Origin: Rhizopus arrhizus
Lineage: Eukaryota; Mucoromycota; Mucoromycetes; Mucorales; Rhizopodaceae
Direction: 5' to 3'
NCBI GenBank assembly: GCA_024220505.1
Contig: JAKZZE010000009.1
Coordinates: forward strand, 258,001-322,000
Length of the DNA: 64,000 bases
Part shown: one piece after another, positions 1 through 12,095 of the stretch
How the letters are laid out: every line of letters begins with the position of its first letter
Numbering within the stretch: the first letter of the stretch is position 1
Program-made: the position numbers and the translations under genes
The notes under the pieces: model-generated
Seen by the model: the letters and a program-made list of their open reading frames with translations, nothing else
What the model was told of the DNA's origin: nothing
The model's database searches: none

Positions 1-1
1 C

Positions 2-1036
2 GAAAGTCGTGTGCCTGGCACTAAACAGCAAGGTGTAGAATACAATCCTAATGAATTGAATACTACTGAACCTCCCTTGTACAATGAGACAACTGGTCAT
101 AATCCTGCTTCTCAAGACATCAAATACAATCAAACGAAGCAGTATAACAGCTCCCAAGAAATCGATCCTTTACAAAATGTATACTACAATAACCAACCCT
201 CACAACGAGACAGTGACTTAGGTGAGACTGAATACACACAGCCAGAAGGATATTCTGAAGGTCAACCAAAGGAGTACGAACAATCAGATAGTAATACAAC
301 AGATGCAGTCTACAATGAACCTATAATCAATCGCAGTGAATTGAATAAAAATTTAACAGGTGATATTGCCAATCCACCAGGCGATCGTGGTTTTGCTGCT
401 GCTGCACCTAATGCTAGTCTTGATACTCCTCAACACGATGAAAATTTTGGCTCAACGTATCCACCAACTGATTCTTTAACAAACGATAAACAAAAAAGCC
501 AACCCACTACCGATCATGCTGCTGCCACCAGCCCTAATTACAATACAACAAGAGAAGAATCACCCAAAGATAGCACACTACCTCAACAAGATGCAGATCC
601 GGTTGCCATTGGTTCCACTAACAACACAACATCCCCTATCATTGCAGGAGACAATACATCATCCCAAAGAGGCACTACTACTACAGGACCTGTAAACAAA
701 ATAAATGCTGCTTCTACAGCCATTTCAAGTGAAGAGCATGCCTTTGGTGGAGAAAATGCGTTTGGAAATCGTGAAAGCATTCAACGAACATCCAACGTTG
801 TTCCTACGGGTAAATAAAGAGAGAGAGAGAAAAAAGGAAACACGAAAAAGATCCATGTACTGATTGAACACGTTTTTCTTTTAGCTGTAGAGCAAAACCA
901 TGACATGATATCTGATGATAACGACACGAAAAAGAAATCCAGAAAAGGATCAATTAAGGTAAAATTAAATAGAGACATGGAAAAAATGCGATTTAAGCTA
1001 ATCTCTACATCTAATAAATTTATAGAAAGTGTTTGA
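2..1036 (+). CDS. 3' part of a Tyr-Asn-rich low-complexity protein (5' end outside window)
   Basis: The reading frame is open from base 2, so the start lies upstream. About 270 visible residues are rich in Asn, Thr, Ser, Gln and Pro, with a recurring Tyr-Asn core (EYNPNE, LYNET, KYNQT, QYNSS, VYNEP, NYNTT). The frame appears to stop at 815-817, but a GT-AG intron fits better. Its donor GTAAAT is at 810 and its acceptor TTTTAG ends at 884. It keeps the frame and adds a charged, lysine-rich tail (885-1036; KKKSRKGSIK then VKLNRDMEKMRF). I recognise no domain and assign no function. The tail is basic and the rest looks disordered. It ends 224 bases before the convergent WD40 gene. The intron call is inferred from splice signals and the long open frame after it. 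Confidence 0.6.
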
Positions 1037-1260
1037 AAAAATATTTCACAAATAATCCAAAATCACTCAATAAAATTTTCTATCGCTTGATGTAACCTTT
1101 ATTAATGCCAAAATGTTACACGTATTTTTTCTATAAATTGAAAATTTATTATTCACGCTGTGGGTCAATGATAATATGCATTGGTTACCCTGACCATCAC
1201 CACCATATAAGGTTAAAAGCACACTATTTATTACATCGTTACAAGCAAAAAGCATGGCAA
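1037..1260. other. convergent 3' intergenic region
   Basis: This short AT-rich spacer lies between the 3' ends of the Tyr-Asn-rich gene and the WD40 gene. It should hold both 3' UTRs. AATAAA-like words occur (for example near 1069), but I see no other feature. Confidence 0.5.
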
Positions 1261-4154
1261 TCACGGTTGCCAAACGTGAACAATGCCGTCTGCACCCGCG
1301 ACGCCAGCAGCAATCGTCATACATTCTTCATTGACAAATAAACTTGTAACACAGTTAGTTGTTGGGTAAGCCTTCACAAGTTTCGTTTCTCCTTCTATAT
1401 TCCAAATTTTTACAGTTGAATCCCCTCCACCTGTTACTATCATACGACTATCAGACATCCAATGCAATCCACCAATACCAATACTTGAATCGGGCGCAAT
1501 TAAAGACTGATTTAATGTAGATTCTGAAAATAATACGTGAGTTTATGTATTGAATCAAAAGCAAATAACTTACGGTCATGAACTAATCTATGTAACGGTT
1601 TTGTGTGAAATCTTACATCAAATACCACAACTTCTCCTTTTTCTTTATCTGCACTACCTGATGCTACAAATGTTTCGCACGGACTATGAAAAAATTAAAA
1701 AGATAATCCTTTACACATTTTTTTTTATATAAAAAATACCTAATAGCAACTACGTTTACATCTTTATGTCCAGTATAAAACATTTTTGCAACATCATTCA
1801 ATCGCATATCATGAAGATGTAAGTGTTTGTCACCACTTAAATTATCATAGCGATTGTAATTACCAGAAGCAATATACTGACCTGATATCAAACAAAAAAG
1901 GTAGGTTTCATCTGCGTTTGGGCATTATAACGTGAGTAACTTACCTGAAGATGAAACAGTCATTGCCGAGACACCACCATGCATTGAATCAAAAAGCTTT
2001 ACAGGCTGACATGTATTTGCATCGAAGGCTTGTATCTACTTCATGTATTAGTCACTGTTTATTTTAAGTCCCTTTCCAAGACCCTTACATATCCTGTATG
2101 TTCAACATCTCTATTATATATGCCCAAAAACAAAAGTTCATGAGTTGCATGATGCCCAAACTCAAGGCACTCAACAGCAGGATTTTTATAGAACGGTGCA
2201 TCCAACTCACAAATGGCTCCCTCACCAGTTTTACCTGATACTCCGATATTCCAGATTGTGGCTGTGCCATCATTTGAACATGAGGCAAGGACGTTACCTG
2301 GTGTCCAGTAGCTGACCGCCAATTGATTCACTGGTTTGCAGTGATATTCTATATTTTCACTATTTTAGTAAACAAAGGAAGGCAATGAATTGGGTACTTA
2401 CGTAATGTGGATACAAGTCGACCTGTACTTTGTCTCCACACTTTTGTTGTCCCATCATGAGATCCAGAAAAGAATAAGCCGCCTTCATGAGAAACCTTGA
2501 CATCAGCCACTGTTCTCCAAATCGTTTGCTGTGTTTCACTGTTTTCTGTTTGATGTCCAAAAAGAACATTTGCCTTTTTTGAAGCAGAATCCCATAATCG
2601 AAGATTGCCTGGCATGTTGTACTGTACATTTTCATCACATAATGAGCCTGCAGCTACACGAACACTATAATTGCAAATAAGAAAAGGTTACAAAAATTGC
2701 GGCAAGATAATTGAATTATTAGTTACCCATGTATGTCGTCCTTAAAGACAGCAACCGTGATTGCGTCTCCACTTCCACCTGGTATTGTACTTTCTTTTGA
2801 CATGTTTTCCCAATGCAATTGTTTCATTATGTGTCTGACCATATATCCATTTCTATGCCGCTGCTTTAGTAAGTTGTTTCGGTTTTTGCTTGCTAGTGTT
2901 CCTATTACGTCAAAAAATCAGTACTTAAGATATACACGCTCTCTCATTGTAAATATATCTTACTTTTATAGTGTCTAATCATCACAGGATTTGTATGTGC
3001 AAGAGCGAGACCACTTGTATAATCAATCCAAAACCATTTACAATCCAATCGTGTTCTCCCTGGCAGCATACTTGACACGTAGATCCAAAAGTCAACCAAA
3101 TTTTTACCTCCTCTTGCCACATGTTTATTAACGTGAAATTCTAATACGTGAATTTCCTCTTTTGAAAACGGTACATGTAACACATCTCCAGGATCTAATT
3201 GCGCCCAATCCTCCCAAGTTGAATTAAACCAAACCTTGTTAGGAGTATAAGGCTTTTGTGTTTCAACTTTGCCTGAAGGATAAGTTTTTTGAAGCAATTC
3301 ACTATTGTTTGCTTCTTGTGTTCGTGCCGCACGTCGAAACATGGAACGCGAAGACAAAGTGGTTGCTGGATCTAATGTCGTAGGTTCGCTAGTTAAGGAA
3401 AACATGTAGATCTCCAGCATGTTTAATAATTCTTTGGTACTTAAATTATTTGGTATAATACATGCTTGATTTTTTGTTGGTGTTTGGGATAGTGTATTGA
3501 TGCGCTACAAAAAAAGAGTAAATGCCACTTTTTTTTTTTTTTTTTTTTTTTTTTGCCGGTTTTTACAATAGAATTTGGTATGTCTATGGTCGACTCTACA
3601 TAGGGTATGTTTGGTATATTATATAAGGCCGGTAGTTCTGGATTATTATCTTCACCAAGAGTACTTGCTGTACTCGATGGAGAATTGCTAGCCGTGTCTA
3701 ACGCGATTATTTCCAAATCTGGTTCATTCACCATTAGAGTTTCTGTTTCAGCCTTGATATCTTCAGAATTTAGAGTAGCTGTTACAGTCAAAAGACTTTG
3801 TTGACTGCTTATTGAATATGCCTTAGAAACTTGATCCAAAGTTGCTAGAAACGAGATACGCTGCTTTTCAAAAATTTCTTCACAGCTCAAACTGTAAAGA
3901 TCATCAAAGGTTTTTGGAGAAGTTTTTCCTTCTTCTGAATTATCAAGTTTGATTGAATCTATATAATGTTCTATCTTTCTTTTCTTTGGTTGTTGTTCTT
4001 CTGGTGATGACTGTGATGATTGTGAAGACGATTGTTCTTGCTGTTGTACATTCTGATCGTCATTGTCTTCTTCATCACTGCTAATTACAATAAAGTCCAC
4101 TGGTTTTTGTTTTTTTACATAACTTATAAAGTTGTTATTATCGCCATTCTCCAT
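1261..4154 (-). CDS. Myb/SANT-like plus WD40-repeat protein, multi-exon
   Basis: The start ATG is at 4154-4152. The first exon codes an acidic, Ser/Gln-rich stretch (VISSDEEDNDD) with a basic PKKRK-type nuclear signal. An intron at 3566-3505 contains a 26-base T run and joins in frame to an exon with a Myb/SANT-like segment at about residues 305-360 (FSKEEIHVLEF, then LPGRTRLDCKWFW). Further GT-AG introns (donors at 2963, 2726 and 2401) lead into WD40 blades: GNLRLWDSASKKANVLFGH, GSHDGTTKVW, CSNDGTATIWN, GGGDSTVKIWN. The last exon stops at 1261. The role is probably nuclear and chromatin- or transcription-related. The combination is loosely like fission-yeast Raf1/Dos1 of the Clr4 complex, but I have not shown homology. 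Exons are supported by frame continuity. The exact splice sites of the last three exons are approximate. Confidence 0.75.
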
Positions 4155-4602
4155 TCTTTTTTTTCTCTTTTCTCTCTTTTTCTTGCCTCCTTGTAAAGAA
4201 AAAAAAAAAAAAAAAAAAGAAATTTTTTGCTTCCTCAGCTGAATTTTAATTCGTTGAGGGCATGTAAAAAAAAAAAAGACAGTGGTCTACATATGCAAAC
4301 AATTTTCTTTAATCAAATAAAAAAAAAGATAAGTAAATATACATGAAAAATATGTACTGAATTGAAAGTTTCATAGAAAAAAAATAAAATTAAAACATAA
4401 AATCATAAAACTTCATTTTTTCTTCTTTTTTTTTTTGGTACAGTTTGACAATGATTCTTGAGTTGTCTAGGTGATTTATAAAAGAGAGAAAGAGAGAAAG
4501 ATCCTAGATGTCAAGTTGCCATAAATAAAAATTAAGATATAAACAAAAATAGAGGTTGTCATGACGTTCTTCTTCTTCATTAGATACAATTGTTGTCATC
4601 AT
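4155..4602. other. promoter region of the WD40 gene, A/T-rich
   Basis: The DNA is rich in A and T runs (for example 4199-4218 and 4427-4438). On the minus strand the bases just upstream of the WD40 start are a purine/A-rich leader. I see no ORF or RNA gene. Confidence 0.4.
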
Positions 4603-4743
4603 TCATGCATACAAAGGACAATCTGAGGATACATGTTTTGTAGAGCCACAGAAAAAGCATAGTTTGTCACCTTGAGATGATAATAGATTATGATTCTTGC
4701 AATTGTGTGAATACATCTTGTTCCTCTTAAATAATTGAACCAT
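4603..4743 (-). CDS. 46-residue CCHC zinc-knuckle protein
   Basis: A small ORF starts at ATG 4743-4741 and stops at TGA 4605-4603. It encodes a lysine/asparagine-rich N-terminus followed by one clean zinc knuckle, CFFCGSTKHVSSDC (pattern C-x2-C-x4-H-x4-C), and ends PLYA. On the minus strand it is preceded by a pyrimidine-rich leader and a TATAAAAA box near 4850, which resembles a promoter. It could be a genuine micro-protein binding single-stranded nucleic acid. It could equally be the last exon of a larger gene or a remnant of a retroelement Gag. No longer frame was found upstream. The motif is seen directly; the gene status is inferred. Confidence 0.4.
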   Translation of the reverse strand: MVQLFKRNKMYSHNCKNHNLLSSQGDKLCFFCGSTKHVSSDCPLYA

Positions 4744-6240
4744 ATTTTAAATTAGCATAAAAATATATAAATAAAAATAAAAAAAAAAGAGAGAGAGAAA
4801 AACAATAGCAATTTTTTTTTATCGTTTGGGTAAAGAAACAAACCCTTTTTATAAAAAAAAAAAAAAATTTGGTGTGACAGACAAAAAGGAACCTTCGTTT
4901 TTTGGTTCGAGATCGACGCAAAAGGAATATTGGCGTTACACGTGGAGCTTGTCAGAATAATTTCCAAACATAATAACAGTATTAAATAACGTTACACTCG
5001 GGGATTGGGTACGGGGCTATATGATACTTAAGGGTTTAGAGGAAGAAAATGTAAATCACTACGAATCTTGATTACATTTATTATTAAATAGACATTATAA
5101 CCCAATTAAAGACTATAAAAGGTATACTTTAATAATAAAAACTTATTGTTTTTTATTGTGTAGCATAAATATCTTTTTGCTTAGCTTGAATATGATTATG
5201 CCCGGGTTTTTCATCAGCTTAGCAAAAACAACCCAAAGATTATTATCGCTGTGTTAAATGTATCACATATAAGGAGTAAACAGCTCATTAAGAAAAGCAT
5301 TTTTTTTATCTCAAAATGACATGATCAGTGCAAATATAGCTTAGTACCTAATATAGAATGAACACTTTGATAGGTTTTTCAATTGATTTTATAAATTTGT
5401 AAACAAAACTATCCAATAGATAGCCTGATTCATTAATCAATGTTAACTACTTACAGTTATTCAATTAATTAATACCATACTTTATTTACAAGAAAACATC
5501 TTCTAAAAGCAATGACTAACATTGAGAAAGCTATTAAAATCTTTTTTTGATTGGTACTGTAATTAAAGAAATTCTATTTCTTTTTACATATGGCGTGGCA
5601 ACGCCTAGCAGTGCCAAAAAAAGAACATAACGTGACACATGAAGCATTTGGACATTTTTTCACTATATTTAAAACTTCAAGAATAAATTAATTACAAAAC
5701 ATAGAGTGAAGCATATTGTATTTTTTCTATTTCAAGCAATATTCCGTGTTTCTTATAATCCATTCATTTGAATGAAAAATATACATAACTTATGTTTAAA
5801 GTTTGCACATGGCTACACAGCACAAAAAAGGGCTAGTATCACTTTGACATTTGTGTAAGCAAACAGTAAATTATTTTATTTAGTAAAAAAAAAAATACTT
5901 ACGTCAAATACGGATAAAGCAGGATATTTGATCCACTATTTTTGTTTAAACACAGTCTCTTTTTATTTCATACATAAATATACCACTTGTGGATTACAAG
6001 AGGATATTTTCGAAAGATAATATGGATGAAGACCAGAATATAAACTGTTGTATTTTGCACTTAGAGATGAGTAACCTAAAAAAGCATTTAAAGAAAAGAT
6101 ACGTTCACACAGACATTAATTATCCTAAACAAAACAGCATTTCTTTCCGTGCATTTGAGAGAACTTATAAAGAATAGAAAGCAGCTGAAAGGATTTAACG
6201 CTACATTTGTATATAGCTTGGGCAAGCTGGCCATCATTTT

Positions 6241-6295
<55 letters not shown>

Positions 6296-9200
6296 GGCTA
6301 GTACGATATAGAATTCCCATACTAAGTTTAAGTTGACAGCTATAAAAAAAAGAAGAGAAACATCTGTTAAACGCGTAATTTGTGTAGAAATATTATGTAC
6401 GAATCGTTGTACAGGAAAAGATCCGATACCATGCATTTAGATGAGTTCTAGCAAAACAGAAGCTTTTTTTGTCCCAATCTACTCAGCTAGATAATGTAAC
6501 CTTAACTGATTAATTGCACAACTTGGCTTATGCGATGATTACCACCTTAAAAACACCTACATTCCCTTGTTCCTGTTCCTACATACAAGCTTTGCTTCGA
6601 TGCTTTGATGAAAGTAGAGAATTCTGCTATAAAAACATGCTCAGATCTTTATATGTTTTCCCGTTTTTTATTAAACAAGAAGCCTCTTCTATTTAACTCG
6701 CTTATATAACACTGTATTTGATGGTGCTGATGTTATGTATCAATAAATAGAGTCTTAAAAAGATGTGACATCTTGATGATTGTTCCACGCCGCTTATTAG
6801 GTTTTATCGACAGAGGAAAGATTCAATCATTCGACCTTCCTTATTTGGTATTGAAGGAAGCTAACAAAGACATGTGTTTTTGGAATACCATTCTTCACAT
6901 TGTTGAACACTTAAAGATGCTATTGACTAAAGGAACGCGAATGATTATATCCATATTTGGCTTTAACATACATGCATTCAAGAGGAATGAATAAAAGCTA
7001 AATTATACAGACGTATAGTGATCACTCAAAGGTAACTGGGTAAGTTGGATAAGGAGCAGAAAAAAAGAAAGAGAAAAAAGAAATCTTCACAGAAAAATGG
7101 TAGTCTGAGATCAGGAATATGAAATGGAAAAAAAAAGGTTAAAACATTATGCTTATGTTCAGTTCATTATAGAAACTTACTCTTGTTGATATATATAAAA
7201 AAAAAGTAAACGAAGAAACAGAAATTCGTAAATTTTTTGAGGCTTTCTGTTATTAATAACGTCCTTTTTTAATAGGTCTGTTCACGTTTTATACAGCGAT
7301 AGTTTATTACGCACTTCTATTCACGGATATTGACATGAAATCAAATGAGAGATTGCATTAAACATGGGTCAATGCCTTATCTTTGTAATTATTTCTAAAG
7401 TCATGGTGTTGGTGAGAAAAATGCGATATACGTTGTGAGTTACGGTATTCTAACTTATATTGGCAACTATATTTATTATACTCTACATCTTTCTCACAGT
7501 AATAGTGTCAATCTTACGGCTTTCCTTTGATTACATAAGCATAAGAGCTGTAAGATATTTTTTAAAGCCCTAACTAAATGTGAATAAAAGACATTGGTGT
7601 TCTTTGGGCAATATAAAACAAAGAATATGTGCTTTGTTCATGATATATTTGGCAAGCAGGGCTTGCTTTCATTTGATACAACAAATTGTATACTTGTCTT
7701 CTAGAGCCTAATTGTGTGTATTCCATGCAGTAATCTGGAGTCACATACAATGAAATTGCTGGCTTGTATTCAGGTTCTTATAAGAGCGCCACTACTGATT
7801 GAGCAGTAGTCTTCCGTAAATATTCCTATACAAGCGTAAAGTTCTCTACATATAATGGTTCAAGCAGTCTCTGATTATGTCAATGACAAGGAATCGAGCA
7901 TTTGGGTAGCAATGTTATTGTTTAGTGAAGAAGATAAACATAAACAGTGCATGATGATACTGGCAATAATGAGAGACAGGTTGTATTAGACGTTATGTGA
8001 GACATCGCTAGTAATTAGATGAGCATGGAAGGAGCAATCTATGTGTTGATAGTGACGTTCTCTATTGTTCTTTTCTTGAATGAGGTAATGACTTGATATA
8101 GTAAGTATGAGTTTGCTTCTAGTTTTTAGGTAATAAAAGGATTGTACTAAACCAGATTTCAGTTACTAAAAGGTTAGATGAAGAGTCCACGACTTTCAGT
8201 AAAGAGGAGATTGTTTGCTTATGTAAGCCTATTGAATTGAACGGGTAATATCGATTTGCCTCATCAGTGTTGCAGATAATCAATTTTTTGGGTATCCAAG
8301 GATGTAACGGAACCCTGAATGGCCACTTAGCGATCTTGTGAAGTACTCATTTCCTTATTGTCATGTTGAAATAAGTTGGGTGCTTGCTACTTTATAATGT
8401 ACTTTGAGGATAAAGCATTGCCAAAATCGTTTAAATAAATCCTTGTTATTAAAAAAAAAAGAAGCTTACAATAGAAAACTGTACAGGAAAATGAATAGAT
8501 GTAAGTGCTAATATGTATATATTCACTATAATGATTGAATGCGTATTTTCTCTCTCTCTGAGGATAAAGGCTTGGATAGTTACGACCCTTAACATTTTTG
8601 AAATCAAATGAATTAGATCAGTTATTGGCGTTTATGCGGTATCTGGCGAGATATTGTCAAAGCTCTTCTGTATAGTCATTGTACTAAAGAAATGCGGTGA
8701 TTTGCCGCAAGGAGAATGGTCCTCAATGATTTATGTATTGTTAATCTCAAGCTTGCGAAGACTGGTACGAATTTTTATAATAGTGAGCTTCAATCTAGTA
8801 GGAAATTAAATGTTATGAAGGCCTTGCTTTTCAGAAGGCAATCAAAAGTACCCGCTGCTGTTTGTTTCTGAGCTCATTACTCAAGTTGTTTCAAAGAACA
8901 TCGTTTACATGCTCTTGAACCCTTTCTGATTGGTGCCAAGACTTTTTAAAAAAAAATCACAATATTTGTATTTCTCTATGGTGTGAAATTCTCATTGTTC
9001 AATTCTGGGGGATCAATGTGAGTTGAACTGCTATGGGCTAATTGGGCCTGTAGGTTCGCGTTTTAGGAAAGAAGATGCTCAGTTTCTTATCTAACATCAT
9101 GTACTGTCTGTGTAAAGCATGCTAGTACTTCACCAATTTGATAATGGCCTTCGGCCATGTTCTGGAAGTAGCAAAGTTCTTTAGGAATAATTTAACTGTC

Positions 9201-9718
9201 AAAAATTGTGGATTCATTTCGTAGACTATAGAATATTCCATGATCTCTGGTTGACCGATCGAAACCCTAAATACTGTGACGAATTTGATCATCTGTTTAA
9301 TTAGTTTGAAGTGACTCCCTTGTTATGATGGCACTAAGAGACATTTCATACCTACACAGAAAAATTTCTGTCAGGGATCCATTTTAGTATAACCTTGATG
9401 CTATAGCCGTCTATGATTGGTAGGAAGGCGGTTGTAGCTGCTTTTTGCACCAATTAAATTGATTATTAAGCCACATTTGTCCCTTATATTAGGAGAGTTT
9501 GTGAGTCTAGTGATCTACCACATCCATAGCTCATATTAAAGAATTGCGCTTGTGCTTGAACTTGCATATTATTTATCAGTCCGTTATTGTAGCTAACGTG
9601 TGGTTTTGCTATAAATCGCTCTCTAAATATGGTGAGAACGAAAAATGGAAAAAAAAACAAAGTTTTTGCCCAACACGCGAATAGTTTTCTTTTTTTTTTT
9701 TTTTTTTAACAAATATTA
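4744..9718. other. long region without recognisable genes
   Basis: Almost 5 kb lies between the zinc-knuckle ORF and DBP5. It holds a 52-base pure A tract at 6243-6294, a few ORFs of 60-75 codons without recognisable motifs, and scattered poly-A/T. From about 7.0 to 9.7 kb the base composition looks less AT-extreme and homopolymers are scarcer, yet no convincing exon, tRNA or transposon protein was found on either strand. The stretch just before 9719 contains a 20-odd-base T run that probably belongs to the DBP5 promoter. Confidence 0.5.
6243..6294 (+). repeat. 52-base homopolymer A tract
   Basis: Fifty-two consecutive A residues are bounded by GC at 6241-6242 and CGGC from 6295. It may be the fossil tail of a retrotransposed sequence or simply replication slippage. 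No retroelement protein was recognised immediately upstream on the + strand. Confidence 0.9.
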
Positions 9719-12007
9719 ATGACCCAAGGTAAGTTGAATAAACATAAAGCTTGAAATTAAACTCTCTTACAATGTCAATTTAGTACCCGAATTTAGCTTT
9801 TCGCTTCAAGAAATTACAAGTGAGCAAGGTAAAAAGGGTGTCAAAAAGAGGATCTTATATTTAAAATGTCATTGTAGATCCACAAAACGCAGATTGGCAT
9901 TTCACTGTTGATAGAAATCAAAATAGTACCAAACAAAGCAACCAGTGGAACCAATGGCCTCAACAACAGTATGATCAAAATGCCTCAAGTCAACAGAGCA
10001 AATGGCATTCACAAGCCAACAATCAATCGCAACCCACTCAAAGCCAATGGGGTCAGCAAGTTAAAAATGTACCTCAAACTAATCAGAGTCAGTGGGGGCA
10101 ACAATCTAATATTCAACAACAAGCCAGCCAAAGCCAATATGCTCAAGGCTACGATCAACCACAGACCAGTCAAAGCCAATGGGGACAGCAAGCCAACAGG
10201 CAGCCACAAACCAGTCAAGCTCAGTATAATCAAGGTTATAGTCAACCACAAGCTAATCAGAACCAGTGGGGTCAACAAACTAACAACCAAGCTCAAGCTA
10301 ATCAAACCCAATGGGGTCAAAGTGCTTATAATGAGCAGCAAATTAGTCAAAGTCACTGGAATCAGCCCAGTTCTGAACAACAAAATTGGAACCAAGCACC
10401 CCAAAATGACATACTCAACAATCCTCAAGGTACACAGGCATCAAAATATGCACAGAGCAATGAACAGCCAGGTTTGTGTATATATCATATTCACCGTATA
10501 TGAGTAATTAAGTCATTATGATAGTTGTACCAACTGTTGAACTCAATCTCTCGCAACTCACAAGTAGTCTTGCCTCAGAAACATCTTCAGGTAAAATTGA
10601 GAATAAACAAAAGAGAAAGATTTTGTATATGAACATTTCATAGACCCTAATATAATTACTGGTCTTTTTGGCAACCCAAATGATGTGCGTGTCAAAACAA
10701 TTGATACGCATATGGATCCTAATTCATCTTTATATTCAGTAAAAAGTTTTGAAGACTTGGGATTGTAATATAAAAAAGGCTCTTCAATATGTTTGTATTA
10801 ATCTTATTTCATTAGACGAGAGGATTTGCTTAAAGGACTGTATGCTATGGGATTTAGCAAGCCTTCAAAGGTTCAAGAAAAGGCTTTGCCTCTCATTATT
10901 TCTGACCCGTAAACATTTTTTTAAAAAAATAGTTCAAGTAATTAATCATAATCCATCTATAGACCAACCAACATGATTGCTCAATCTCAAAGTGGTACAG
11001 GAAAAACAGCAGCTTTTGTGCTTTGTATGCTCTCTAGAGTTGACAGTAGCTTGGATAAACCACAAGCAATATGTTTAGTACCTTCAAGAGAATTGGCTCG
11101 ACAAATTCGTGATGTTACTGCTAGTATGGCCAAATTTACCAGTATCAAGGCTGTTTCTCTTATCAAGGAAGCCAAACGTAGAGTTTTTAATGAACATATT
11201 ATCGTTGGTACACCTGGTACAGTACATGATTGTATTCGTCGTCGATACATTGATATTACCAATATTCGAGTCTTTGTACTAGACGAAGCAGACAATATGT
11301 TGGACCAAGATGGATTGGGGGATCAGAGCATTCGTATCAAAAATATGATCACAAATAATCCTCAGCTTTTACTTTTCTCTGCTACCTTTCCTGATCATGT
11401 CCATAAATTTGCTTTCAAATTTGCACCTAATGCTAATGAAATATCACTCGCTACTCATGAGTTGAGTGTCGATGCTATCAAGCAGTTTTATATGGACTGT
11501 GCTGATGAAAAACAAAAATATGATGTACTTTGTAATTTGTATGATCTACTTACAGTCAGTCAAAGTATCATCTTTTGCCGACGCCGTGAAACTGCTTTTG
11601 AGATTGGAGATAAAATGCGAAAACAAGGTCATGCTACATGCTGCTTACACGGAGGTATGTTGCCCGATGAAAGAGATAGAATTATGGATGAGTTCAGACG
11701 TGGTGAATTCAAAGTATTGATCACAACAAACGTTATCTCTCGTGGTATTGATATCCTTCAAGTGTCCTTGGTAGTCAATTATGACATGCCAATTGATGCA
11801 AGAGGACACCCTGATTCAGAAGCCTATTTACATCGTATTGGAAGAACAGGTCGATTTGGAAGAACTGGCGTCTCTATTATCTTTGTATACAACAACGAAA
11901 GCTGGAAACAAATGAAGTTTTTGGAACAACACTTTCAAAAGCCTATTGAGCGTGTACCTACTGAAGACTGGGAAGAGGTTGAACGTATCTTGAAGCCTGT
12001 GTTGTAA
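9719..12007 (+). CDS. DBP5: DEAD-box RNA helicase Dbp5/DDX19, mRNA export, with Q/N/W-rich N-terminal extension
   Basis: This is an ATP-dependent RNA helicase that remodels mRNPs at the cytoplasmic face of the nuclear pore. Seven exons fit in frame (9719-9728, 9784-9828, 9878-10471, 10525-10590, 10644-10764, 10816-10908, 10963-12007), giving about 657 residues. Family signatures are SVKSFEDLGL (Q-motif region), AQSQSGTGKTAAF (motif I), PSRELARQI (Ia), VLDEADNML (DEAD, II), LFSATF (SAT, III), IIFCRRRETA (IV), TTNVISRGIDI (V) and HRIGRTGRFG (VI). Homologues are typically near 480 residues. The surplus is an N-terminal domain of about 215 residues made of imperfect repeats around the core SQWGQQ, extremely rich in Gln, Asn, Ser and Trp, like prion-type low-complexity segments. 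The ATG was chosen because it opens the only frame that splices cleanly into the repeat exon. Confidence 0.93.
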
Positions 12008-12095
12008 AACAATACGTTAACTCCGATAAATATGCTTTTACTCTTCAAATAAAAAAAAAATTACGCCTGTTTCTCTTTTTTTCTTTTAAAAAATC
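12008..12095. promoter_or_regulatory. short DBP5-SDS22 spacer
   Basis: Only 88 bases separate the DBP5 stop from the SDS22 start. They contain an A run followed by a T-rich stretch, presumably the DBP5 3' end and the SDS22 promoter or leader packed together. Confidence 0.4.

Noticed and set aside
1105..1341. A 78-codon + frame overlapping the end of the WD40 gene
   Set aside because: Antisense to the final WD40 exon and without features of its own.
5989..6177. A 62-codon frame with a Cys-Cys...LKKHLKKRYVH stretch, reminiscent of a BED finger of hAT transposases
   Set aside because: Cysteine spacing is wrong, no further transposase sequence follows, and the frame ends near the poly-A tract. 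Too weak to call.
7000..9700. Possible long non-coding RNA or centromere core in the gene-free stretch
   Set aside because: There is no direct signal (repeats, conserved motif, splice-like pattern). Lack of long ORFs is expected at this base composition.
9908..10507. A 199-codon lysine/asparagine-rich frame on + and a 139-codon leucine-rich frame on -
   Set aside because: Both are shadows of the Q/N/W-rich exon of DBP5 in other frames. The correct frame splices cleanly on both sides into the helicase.
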